A stretch of DNA of 44,690 nt from Lujinxingiaceae bacterium (GTDB lineage: Bacteria > Myxococcota_A > Bradymonadia > Bradymonadales > Bradymonadaceae): assembly GCA_013697635.1 (NCBI GenBank), contig JACCWM010000126.1, positions 1-44,690 on the forward strand. Direction: 5' to 3'. The translations under genes were made by a program, and so were the position numbers. Shown in pieces: positions 1-7,699 of this stretch; position 1 is the stretch's first letter, and every line of letters starts with the position of its first letter. The notes below the pieces were generated by a model. It had not been told where the DNA came from and did not search any database. It was given only the letters and a program-made list of their open reading frames with translations.

Positions 1-63
1 AAAGAGAAGCGCCGCGGTGGACTGTTCAAACCGGTGGAGGAGACCTCCGTCTCAACCACCTAA
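1..63 (+). CDS. C-terminal fragment of an unidentified gene, possibly an insertion-sequence transposase (partial)
   Basis: An open frame enters from the left edge and stops with TAA at 61-63. It leaves a basic 20-residue tail beginning KEKRRGGLFKPVEE. The tail is too short to assign to a family. It lies directly before a pair of 20-bp imperfect direct repeats that look like the right end of an IS21-type element, so the last gene of that element is the most economical reading. This is inference from position and not from homology. Confidence 0.35.
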   Translation, partial: KEKRRGGLFKPVEETSVSTT

Positions 64-74
64 AATCAACCAAG

Positions 75-125
75 GGGGTCAATTCTTCGTGTCGCAGAGG
101 GGTCAATTCTTGATGTCGTTTGACA
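75..125. mobile_element. Probable right terminus of an insertion sequence (IS21-like terminal repeats)
   Basis: Two imperfect 20-bp direct repeats, at 75-94 and 99-118, share GGGGTCAATTCTT followed by a GTGTCG or ATGTCG block. They sit 24 bp apart between a stop codon (61-63) and the broken end of a second transposase. Multiple short repeats at the element ends are a known property of the IS21 family. The outer boundary is probably near TTGACA at about 120-125, after which IS4-type coding sequence begins. The family call is tentative because most of the element lies outside the window. Confidence 0.45.
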
Positions 126-381
126 GAGGGCATGCATCTGCACGCTCAATACTGGCGTTGATGTGAGGTTTTATCAGCTGATCCAGCGTCGTACGTTTGT
201 GATTGATGAAGCGATAGAAAGCGACGACCTCCTTATCGCCCAGCATGGCTTCTGGAAAACTGGCAGATGGTTTGCGGGCGATACGCTTCACAATCAGCAC
301 ACAGCGCTCCTCGAGCCTTTTGTCGCCTAGCTCAACCCCTTCAAACTCTCGTGCAGATGCTGTCAATGATGGTTCGTACAT
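126..381 (-). pseudogene. IS4-family (Tn5-type) transposase, N-terminal fragment, interrupted by another element
   Basis: The fragment encodes about 85 residues starting MYEPSLTASAREFEGVELGDKRL. The LGDKRLEER, KPSASFPEA and VVAFYRFINHKRT segments match the N-terminal DNA-binding domain (Tnp_DNA_bind) of IS4/IS50-type transposases, where LGDxRL and AYRFxxN are typical. The family is normally about 450 residues, so the DDE catalytic domain is absent. Homology stops around residue 85, where the sequence runs into the repeat-bearing end of the neighbouring element; the last few codons before the stop at 103 come from that element. The region is visibly AT-richer than the rest of the window, consistent with acquired DNA. 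It should be inactive. Confidence 0.8.
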
Positions 382-471
382 ACTCTTGCCGGCGTAAATC
401 CTCGTTATGAGGTTAAACAGCCAGGAAATGCTCTCATTTCAAACACCAACCGCACTTGTGTTATATCGACA

Positions 472-507
472 GGCATCCCTGCCCAGAACGATCCGGGCAG
501 GGATGCC
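472..507 (-). terminator. Perfect 13-bp hairpin after the FG-GAP-like lipoprotein gene
   Basis: GGCATCCCTGCCC at 472-484 is the exact reverse complement of GGGCAGGGATGCC at 495-507, with a 10-nt loop. It begins 11 nt past the stop codon of the minus-strand gene ending at 518. There is no clean T-tract after it, so it may be a strong intrinsic hairpin of non-canonical type or an RNA-stabilising 3' structure. It also separates the mobile-element scar from the resident genes. Confidence 0.65.
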
Positions 508-517
508 CGGGTTACGG

Positions 518-2488
518 TTACGGCAGGCGGAAACAGCGAAAATTCGCGCCGCGTTCGTGGTCGTGCAGCTCCTCGAAGCCAGCGCGTTTGTAGGACTCGA
601 TGTTCTCGAGTTGGTGGATGCCGGGGCAGCGCGCGGCGGTGGGGTCGTCGGGGGGGGTGGCGTCGAGATCGGGGAAACAAGGGGTGATCTGGCCGGGGTA
701 GCCGAGGGCGCGGACCAGGGTGTGGTTGTCGAGCACCATGAGCGTCGAGCCGCCAAAGAAGCAGCCGGAGCTGGCGTCCTGGTTGGTGAAGGTGACGCGC
801 ATGGCGGGGCGGCCGTCGGGTAGGCGGCGGTAGATCGGGGCGACGAGGGTGTGGCGGTCGTGGGTGTAGCCGATGTAGTGGTCGGCGATGACGGCCAGGA
901 CCTTGTGGCCGGCCTCGGGGGCGAAGAGCACGTGGAGGCGGTGGGGATAGCAAGGTGGCTCGGTGTCGTCTTCGTCGTCTTCGTGGGCGATGCAGGCGCC
1001 GCCGGTGTCGAGGCGGCTCTCCCACTCGAAGAGGGCGAGCAGCTCGGGGTGGCCGTCGGCGTCGAAGTCGGGGGCGCAGCGCAGTTGCACGGTGCTGGCG
1101 TCGAGCGGTGGGCGCAGGGCGCCGCCGTCGAAGGCGGATTTTTCAAACGCCGGGTGTTCGAGCGCCTCGATCAGGCTTTGCAGGCGCGCCGGGTCGTTTT
1201 GCATGATCCAGGAATCGGTGGTCAGCTCGCGACAGATCGAGGTGGTTGCGGGCGGACCGGTGTGGCTCGCGCTCATGGTGGCTGCGAGCAGGGCATCGGC
1301 CGTGCGACGCGTGGCACGGCGCGCGGCGACCGTGGTCGCGAGCTCGTCTCGCCAGTTGATGCGCACGCGAAAGCGCAGCTGGTTTGCGCCGCTGCCGGCG
1401 GACGTGGGCAGGGTTGGCTTGCTGAGCACACGGCGAAGGCAGGCGCGGTGCTCGTCGTAGAGGTAGCCGTGATCTTCGTTGAGCGCGATCTCCTGGACAC
1501 GCCCGGTGGCGTCGATCGTCAGCGAGACGCCCAGGACCACATCGGGCCTATCGTAGCGAAGGCCGACCTCGTCCTCGAAGCACTGGGCGATCGGGGCGAG
1601 CAGCGCGGGCACGCTCTCGCGGCCGAGTTGGGAGCCGACCACGTCGGTGGCCTCGCTGACCACCGTGCGCGCATAGCGGCGCGTATCGCTGGGCCAGGCG
1701 CGCACCGTCTGGCCGGCCTCGCCCACGATCAGGACCTGGTCGGGCGTGAGCACGACGAGCTCCTCTTGAGCGTCGCCATCGAGATCGACGACGAGCATGG
1801 CTTCGACCACGGGCCCGGTAGGCAGGCGCGCGAGGACCTCGCCATCGCTGCGCGACACGATCATCAGGCCCTGCTCATCGAGACGCGCGAACTCCTGGAC
1901 CTGTCCGTCATGGTTGAAGTCGAAGGAGAAGCTCTCGTCGATCGCGTGGGCCGCCTGACGAGGTACGACGTAGGTATCAAAGGGCTGAGCAGGCGTCTGG
2001 GCGCCGGCGTCTTCGCAGCGAAGCCGGCGCTTGCCGGTGAGCCGCTCGGTTCCGACCTCGGGCGTGCAATTGTCGGGCTGCACATGGGCCACATCGGCGT
2101 TGCTCTTGAGAAAGAGCGTCGGCTGGCCCATGGCGATCAGATCAGGGCGCTCATCGGCTAACACATCGAGCACCCACAGCGCCGAGCGCTGCTCGCTGGC
2201 CATCTGGCGCCAGGCGTAGGTGCGGTAGACCTGGCCCTGGGCGTTGAAAAACACCAGCCCGGTGCTGTTGTAGAGGAGCAGCGGCACCCAGGGGTCCGGC
2301 CAGTGATAGAGTCCGTAAGGCCAGTCAATGCGCGCCGGCTCGACCACACCTTCGGGCCGGCGAGGCTTTTGGGCGCGGCGCGGCTTGGCCGAGGACGCGG
2401 TCCCGGCATCGGGCGTCGGCGTCGGCGTCGAGCAGGCCGGCAAAAACGCCAGGCTGACGACCATGGAGATAAGGAGCAGTGTGCGCAT
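518..2488 (-). CDS. Lipoprotein with FG-GAP-like DxDxDG segments and an AgmX/PglI-like C-terminal domain segment
   Basis: The product is about 656 residues. The N-terminus MRTLLLISMVVSLAFLPAC is a lipoprotein signal with lipobox LPAC, followed by a Thr-Pro-rich linker. At least three acidic loops of DxDxDG/E type (DFNHDGQVQEF, DLDGDAQEELVVL, DFDADGHPELLAL) resemble the calcium loops of FG-GAP/VCBS propellers. A middle segment reading LTIDATGRVQEIAL, with a later conserved Cys (RACLRRVL), resembles the AgmX/PglI C-terminal domain seen in myxobacterial gliding-motility proteins. ATG at 2488 is preferred over TTG at 2494, although no clear ribosome-binding site is visible. The gene ends in a perfect hairpin. 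It is probably a surface or periplasmic binding protein; no substrate can be inferred. Confidence 0.7.
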   Translation of the reverse strand: MRTLLLISMVVSLAFLPACSTPTPTPDAGTASSAKPRRAQKPRRPEGVVEPARIDWPYGLYHWPDPWVPLLLYNSTGLVFFNAQGQVYRTYAWRQMASEQRSALWVLDVLADERPDLIAMGQPTLFLKSNADVAHVQPDNCTPEVGTERLTGKRRLRCEDAGAQTPAQPFDTYVVPRQAAHAIDESFSFDFNHDGQVQEFARLDEQGLMIVSRSDGEVLARLPTGPVVEAMLVVDLDGDAQEELVVLTPDQVLIVGEAGQTVRAWPSDTRRYARTVVSEATDVVGSQLGRESVPALLAPIAQCFEDEVGLRYDRPDVVLGVSLTIDATGRVQEIALNEDHGYLYDEHRACLRRVLSKPTLPTSAGSGANQLRFRVRINWRDELATTVAARRATRRTADALLAATMSASHTGPPATTSICRELTTDSWIMQNDPARLQSLIEALEHPAFEKSAFDGGALRPPLDASTVQLRCAPDFDADGHPELLALFEWESRLDTGGACIAHEDDEDDTEPPCYPHRLHVLFAPEAGHKVLAVIADHYIGYTHDRHTLVAPIYRRLPDGRPAMRVTFTNQDASSGCFFGGSTLMVLDNHTLVRALGYPGQITPCFPDLDATPPDDPTAARCPGIHQLENIESYKRAGFEELHDHERGANFRCFRLP

Positions 2489-2571
2489 CGACAAATGAAG
2501 CTGATGTTTTTGGGCCGTTTTAGCGACTCCAGATCGTCACCGAAACCGAAATCCGTCTGCAAGAACGTCTC

Positions 2572-2721
2572 TTAGATGACGTTGTATGCTCCCTTGTTCT
2601 CTACTTTGTTTGGCCCCTCACCGCAAGTTATGGGCTGCCGGCCAACCAACTCAACGTTGAACGCAGTGCGCATGAAAACCATGGCCAAAGGCCCGAGGAA
2701 AAAGTAGAACTTGCGTCGCAT
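2572..2721 (-). CDS. Possible small protein of 49 residues, hydrophobic N-terminus
   Basis: This short frame starts at ATG 2721 and ends at TAA 2572-2574. It begins MRRKFYFFLGPLAMVFMR, a basic start followed by a hydrophobic run that could be a membrane segment or signal. A GAGAG sequence lies about 8 nt upstream of the ATG, which is a credible ribosome-binding site. It lies upstream of the lipoprotein gene on the same strand and diverges from the protease gene. No family is recognised. Its length makes chance occurrence possible, so it should be treated as a candidate. Confidence 0.35.
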   Translation of the reverse strand: MRRKFYFFLGPLAMVFMRTAFNVELVGRQPITCGEGPNKVENKGAYNVI

Positions 2722-2762
2722 GTGATGTTCTCTCAAATACAGTGAATCAGTCAGGTAAAACT

Positions 2763-5700
2763 ATGTGGCTAGTCCGGACGGGCGCCAGCGTTAATTATTC
2801 AACCTGGGCGCGCCCGGTGGCACACGCAAGCCTGCTCGTAGTGCTGATGTTTCTGGGGGCCTGCGCCGGTCCGCAGCCGCGCTTTTCGGCCGATGTGCAG
2901 CGCTCCTTTGTCGACAACGCGATGCGACGCTTGGAGACCGAGCGCCTGGTGGTCTACTACCCCGAGCAGCGCCGTGAGCAGGCCGAGCAGTTCGCCTCGC
3001 GCCTCGAGCTGTGCGTCGAAGAGCTCGACAAGTGGCGCGTGGGCAGCGACGTGCGCGAGAAGATCCCGGTGATCATGCCCGAGGTCGAGTTCAACAACGC
3101 CTACGTCACCTTTGGCAGTGGCGGCAATCCGCCGCACATGGTCGTGCCGACCTTCTTCACGGCCGACCTCTTCACCCAGATCGGCATGCCGCCGAGCGCG
3201 GCCTTTATTAGCTGCCATGAGGCCGTGCACTACGTGCAGGTCACCGAGATCAATGGCATTCCCTGGCTGATCAACACGGTCTTGGGCCACGTCTACACGC
3301 CCCAGATGGGCCTGGATTTCTGGTTCTGGGAGGGCCTCGCCACCTACTACGAATCGCAGCTCAATCCGGGCATCGGGCGTATGGCCTCGCCGTTTTGGCA
3401 TCAGAGCTTTGCCTCCGGCGCCGCTCAACAGCGCCTCGACGGCGGCACGATGCACTTTGCCAACCGCCAGATCCCCTTTGGCGGCCACTACCTGGTCGGC
3501 TCGCACTTCATCAAGTTTTTGGCCGAGCGCTACGGCCAGCAAAGGCTGTGGCAGGTGATTGACCGCCAGTCGCGCGCCGTTTTGATCCCGTTTGGCGTCA
3601 ATCCGCGCTTTCATGGGGTCTATGGCAAGAGCCTCTCGACGCTCATCGATGAGTTTGCCGCGCACACCGCCCAGACCTATCCGACGCGCGTGCGCCCGGG
3701 CGCCCAGCAGGTCGTGCGCGACGCCGGCCTGCACGCCCAGTGGGCCGTGGCCGCCGATGGCACCCAGGCCCAGATCTGGCAGGATCTCGACCGGCCCCAA
3801 CGCCTCTCGGTGTGGGCGGCCGACGGGCGTTTGATCTACGAGCGCGCGTTTCCCGACATCCTGCCTCCTCGTAAATTGGTCGTCTCCGGGCTCTACAGCG
3901 GCCTGAGTTTTTCGGCCAACGCCGGCGAGCTCTACTTTACCGCCTTCGATCTCGACGAGATCGCCACCCAGACGCGTTTGATTCGCCTCGAGCTTGCCAC
4001 GGGCAACTTCGAGATCGTGCATGCGGACATCCGCGGCGCCGGCGGCAGCATCACGCCCGATGGCCGCCGCTACGTCTTTCCACACGCCGACGGCGATCGC
4101 CATCACCTGGCCGCCGTCAACCTGACCACGCGCCAAATCGAGCTGCTTCACACCATGCCCGCCGGCGCCTATGTCGCCTTTCCGCGCGTCTCGCCAGACG
4201 GCAGCCGGATCGCGGCGGTCGTGCTCGAAGGCGCTCAGGCCGGCCTGTGGGTGTTCTCCGCCGCCACGGGCGCCGTGCTCGCCCGACTGGGCGATGCCGG
4301 TGATATTCACCGCGAGCCCTCCTGGCTCGACAACGAGCACCTGCTGGTCTCGGCCGAGGTCGATGGACGCTTCCAGGTGTTTGCCTACCACAGCGGTGGC
4401 GGCCAGCGCGTCCAGCTCAGCGAGGCGCCCTATCTGGCCGTGCAACCGTTTGCAACGAGCGCGGGGCGCGTGGGCTTTCTCAACCGCCAGGGCTGGGGCT
4501 GGACCATCGATACGATCGAGCGCGGCGCACTGCCCCTGGCCACGCCCGCCGTGGCCGTCAACGTGCCTGAGCCTGCGAGCGACTCGCCTTCGTGGGGTAG
4601 CGACGCGCAGGCGAAGACGCCGGCGGCCATCGCCGGCCTGCCCACGCTGGTGCCCACGCGTGTCTTTGACGACCGCCCCTACTCCAAGCTCGATGGGCTC
4701 TTCATTCCCCGGCTGCACGCGCCCTCCTTTGTGCTGAGCGCGGATCGCAGCGAGCTCGCCCTGCAGATAGGCGGGCTCGACACGCTGGGCTTTCACTCCT
4801 GGGGGATCGCGTTTGCCTTCGAATTTGTCAACTCCTTGCCGAGCTTCGCCGTGGGCTACGTCAACGCCCAGCTCGCGCCCTGGTATCTGTTCTTTGGGGC
4901 GCTTCAGAGTTGGATGTTCGAGCCCTATGTCGTGCTCGACGAGGAGGGTAAGCGGGTCGATCGCGAACGCCTCGATCGGCGCGAGCGTGTGGGCAGCGTG
5001 CACGCGGCGCGCACCTTCTACGACATCCCGCTCGTGCTCGGTTTTCTAGCCAACGAGCTCTACCGACCGCAGCTCGAGCTTCGTCGCTTTCTCGGACCGC
5101 AGCTCGCGACGCGGTTTGCGGCCGGGCGCGGCGCACCCTACAGCGGCACGCTCAACCTGTTCGCGCTGGGGCTGAGCGCGTCGTTTTACCCGGCGCAGCT
5201 AGGCTCGGATTTCTCGCTTGGCGACGTGCGCACGGAGAGTTCGGTGCACCTGCCGCTGCCGCTGTCGCGCCGCCACCGCCTGCGGCTCAACGCGCGAGCA
5301 CGCTCGCTGCTGGGCGTGCCCGAGGGCATTTCTTTGATGCGCGTGGGCGGCATCGCCCACGGCCCGCTGCTGGCCGAGCGTGGCGCGCGCGATGCGCCTT
5401 TTGAGCCGATAGCCGACATCCTTCCCAGCGCGATCGGCTTCTCCGAGTCGCTTCGCGGCTACGAGGACTTTGGCATCGCGACCAACCAGGTGCTGGCCTT
5501 CGAGACCGATTACCGCTATCCGATCATCATCGATCGCGGCAGCGCCTCCTCGTTGTATTTGCTGCCGGCCACCTTCTTTCGCCAGATCAACTTCGAGCTC
5601 TTTGCCACAACGGCCGTGACCACCTTCGACGGTCGCTACCATGCGGCCGCCGGCGCCAGCGTCGACTTCAACGTCTTGTTCTGGTTGATTCCCTTTCAAC

Positions 5701-5780
5701 TTCGCTACCAGGCAGCCCAAAGACTGGTTGACGATCGAGCGCTGGTACATACCCTCACTCTGGGCTTAGGCCTGGACTGA
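2763..5780 (+). CDS. Large lipoprotein: gluzincin-type metalloprotease, beta-propeller and C-terminal outer-membrane barrel
   Basis: The product is about 1005 residues. ATG at 2763 follows an AGG-containing site and gives a signal peptide ending in lipobox LGAC; the GTG at 2742 is less likely. Residues about 50-320 form a zinc-peptidase domain of the Peptidase-MA type. HEAVH at 152-156 supplies two His ligands and the catalytic Glu, and E190 in EGLATYYES is the probable third ligand. Residues about 330-640 carry TolB/PD40-like propeller repeats (SPDGSRIAAV, TPDGRRYVFP). The last ~340 residues alternate polar and aromatic or hydrophobic residues and resemble an outer-membrane barrel of surface-antigen type. 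Lipidation plus a barrel implies outer-membrane location. The natural substrate is unknown; proteolysis is inferred from intact motifs. Confidence 0.8.
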   Translation: MWLVRTGASVNYSTWARPVAHASLLVVLMFLGACAGPQPRFSADVQRSFVDNAMRRLETERLVVYYPEQRREQAEQFASRLELCVEELDKWRVGSDVREKIPVIMPEVEFNNAYVTFGSGGNPPHMVVPTFFTADLFTQIGMPPSAAFISCHEAVHYVQVTEINGIPWLINTVLGHVYTPQMGLDFWFWEGLATYYESQLNPGIGRMASPFWHQSFASGAAQQRLDGGTMHFANRQIPFGGHYLVGSHFIKFLAERYGQQRLWQVIDRQSRAVLIPFGVNPRFHGVYGKSLSTLIDEFAAHTAQTYPTRVRPGAQQVVRDAGLHAQWAVAADGTQAQIWQDLDRPQRLSVWAADGRLIYERAFPDILPPRKLVVSGLYSGLSFSANAGELYFTAFDLDEIATQTRLIRLELATGNFEIVHADIRGAGGSITPDGRRYVFPHADGDRHHLAAVNLTTRQIELLHTMPAGAYVAFPRVSPDGSRIAAVVLEGAQAGLWVFSAATGAVLARLGDAGDIHREPSWLDNEHLLVSAEVDGRFQVFAYHSGGGQRVQLSEAPYLAVQPFATSAGRVGFLNRQGWGWTIDTIERGALPLATPAVAVNVPEPASDSPSWGSDAQAKTPAAIAGLPTLVPTRVFDDRPYSKLDGLFIPRLHAPSFVLSADRSELALQIGGLDTLGFHSWGIAFAFEFVNSLPSFAVGYVNAQLAPWYLFFGALQSWMFEPYVVLDEEGKRVDRERLDRRERVGSVHAARTFYDIPLVLGFLANELYRPQLELRRFLGPQLATRFAAGRGAPYSGTLNLFALGLSASFYPAQLGSDFSLGDVRTESSVHLPLPLSRRHRLRLNARARSLLGVPEGISLMRVGGIAHGPLLAERGARDAPFEPIADILPSAIGFSESLRGYEDFGIATNQVLAFETDYRYPIIIDRGSASSLYLLPATFFRQINFELFATTAVTTFDGRYHAAAGASVDFNVLFWLIPFQLRYQAAQRLVDDRALVHTLTLGLGLD

Positions 5781-5803
5781 GCCCTTTTACAGACGAGAAG
5801 ACC

Positions 5804-7696
5804 ATGATTAGATTCGACTCAACGCTCTTCGACGCCACCCTCTTTGAGGATACGAGCCGCGCGGGCCTGCGCCCAAAGACCCGAAACCGCGCCGAGATCG
5901 GCGAAGCCTACAAGTGGCGCCTGAGCGACATTTATGAGGGCTGGGAGGCCTGGACGGCGGATTTTGCCACGATTCGCAAGCTCATGGATGAGTTCGTCGC
6001 CCTCGAAGGCACGCTCAAAGAGGGCGCCGATGTGGTGCTTCGCGGCTACGAGCTCAGCGACCAGATCGGCATGCTCTCCTACAAGCTGTACCGCTATCCG
6101 CAGCTGATGTTCGACGTCGATCAGCGCGACAACGCCATCCAGAGCCGGCTTCAGGAGGTTCAGATCTTGTTCGCCGAGTACGGCACGCGCACCTCCTGGT
6201 TTAGCCCGGAGATGCTCACAATCGACGAGCAGACGATGACGGGCTGGGTCGACGCCACGCCCGCGTTGGGCCCCTACCGCTTCCCGATAGCCGAGATCTA
6301 CCGCAGCCAAAAACACGTGCTCGACGCCCAGGGCGAGCAATTGCTCTCGCTTGCCAGCCGCTTTCGCTCGACGCCGGGCGACATCTACCGCGCGCTGAGC
6401 ACGGCCGACATCGAGTTCAAGACGATCGAGCTCACCAGCGGCGAGCAGGTCACCGTCAGCTACGGCGAATACCAGAACATCTTGCACACCAACCCCAACC
6501 AGGCCGATCGCGCAAAGGCCTTTGAGGCGATGTACGAGGTCTTCAATTCCAAGCGCAACACGATCGCCAGCCTGTACAACGCCGTCTGCCAGCGCGACTG
6601 GGCCCAGGCCCAGGCGCGCCACTACACGAGCACGGCCGAGGCGGCGCTCGACGACAACGCCATCCCTTTGAGCGTGCTCGAGACGCTGATCTCCACGGCC
6701 CGCGCCGGCACCGAGCCCTTGCGCCGCTACCACGCGCTTCGAAAACGCGTGCTCGGCCTCGCCACCTACCACCTCTACGACGGCGGCATCGCGCTGGTCG
6801 AAAACGACAAGCTCTACCCCTACGACGAGGTCGCCGAGATGATCGTCGGCTCGGTCGCCCCGCTTGGCGAGCGCTACCAGCAACTGCTTCGCGAGTCGCT
6901 CACTGGCGGCTGGATCGACGTCTACGAGAATGACGGCAAGCGCTCGGGCGCCTATTCGGCCGGCGTCTACGGCGTCCACCCCTACATCTTGCTCAACTAC
7001 AACGATACGCTCGACCAGGTCTTCACCCTGGCCCACGAGCTTGGCCACTCGATGCACACCGTGCTCTCCAGCGAGCACCAGCCCTTTGCGACGGCCAGCT
7101 ACACGATCTTTGTGGCTGAGGTCGCCTCGACCACCAATGAGGCGCTGCTGCTCGACTACATGCTCGCGCGCGTCACCGACCCAAGAGAGCGCATCGTCTT
7201 GTTGCAAAAGGCCATTGACGGCATCTTGGGCACCTTCTACTCCCAGGCGCTCTTTGCCGACTACGAGTTGCAGGCCCATCGCCTGGCCGAGCAGGGCAAG
7301 CCGATCACGGCCGAAGCCTTGAGCACGATCTACGAAGGCTTGATGGACGACTACTACGGCCCCGAGATCGATCGCGACGAGCTCTACCGCGTGACCTGGG
7401 CGCGCATTCCGCACTTTTTCAACGCGCCCTACTACGTCTACCAGTATGCCACCTGCTACGCGTCCTCGGCCAAGATCGTGCAGGGCCTGCTCAGCGACGA
7501 CGCAACGCTTCAAGCCCAGACCCTCGAGCGCTACCTCACGCTGCTCTCCAGCGGCGGCAACGACCACCCCATGAATCAGCTGCAAGAGGCCGGCATCGAT
7601 CTCAGCCAGGACGAGACGGTGCAAGCCGTCGTCGACCAACTCTCAGGCCTGGTCGACCAACTCGAGCGCGAGCTCGCGGCCCTCGAGACGGCCTGA
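5804..7696 (+). CDS. pepF: Oligoendopeptidase F, M3 family zinc metallopeptidase
   Basis: This cytosolic M3-family enzyme cleaves short peptides. It is 630 residues, close to the usual ~600 of PepF. The active site is intact: HELGH at 411-415 (two His ligands and catalytic Glu) and E439 in the segment VAEVASTTNE as the third ligand. The C-terminal YQYATCYASS region is also typical of PepF. Start ATG 5804 has GAGAAG 4-9 nt upstream. The gene follows the protease-barrel lipoprotein by 23 bp on the same strand, so co-transcription is likely and would pair an extracytoplasmic protease with a cytosolic peptidase. Its stop lies 3 nt from the stop of the convergent HEAT-repeat gene. Confidence 0.93.
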   Translation: MIRFDSTLFDATLFEDTSRAGLRPKTRNRAEIGEAYKWRLSDIYEGWEAWTADFATIRKLMDEFVALEGTLKEGADVVLRGYELSDQIGMLSYKLYRYPQLMFDVDQRDNAIQSRLQEVQILFAEYGTRTSWFSPEMLTIDEQTMTGWVDATPALGPYRFPIAEIYRSQKHVLDAQGEQLLSLASRFRSTPGDIYRALSTADIEFKTIELTSGEQVTVSYGEYQNILHTNPNQADRAKAFEAMYEVFNSKRNTIASLYNAVCQRDWAQAQARHYTSTAEAALDDNAIPLSVLETLISTARAGTEPLRRYHALRKRVLGLATYHLYDGGIALVENDKLYPYDEVAEMIVGSVAPLGERYQQLLRESLTGGWIDVYENDGKRSGAYSAGVYGVHPYILLNYNDTLDQVFTLAHELGHSMHTVLSSEHQPFATASYTIFVAEVASTTNEALLLDYMLARVTDPRERIVLLQKAIDGILGTFYSQALFADYELQAHRLAEQGKPITAEALSTIYEGLMDDYYGPEIDRDELYRVTWARIPHFFNAPYYVYQYATCYASSAKIVQGLLSDDATLQAQTLERYLTLLSSGGNDHPMNQLQEAGIDLSQDETVQAVVDQLSGLVDQLERELAALETA

Positions 7697-7699
7697 CAC

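Noticed and set aside
2799-5003. Long antisense open frame of 734 codons on the minus strand
   Set aside because: It lies wholly opposite the protease-propeller lipoprotein, lacks recognisable motifs and shows the Arg/Ala/Gly bias typical of frames opposite GC-rich genes.
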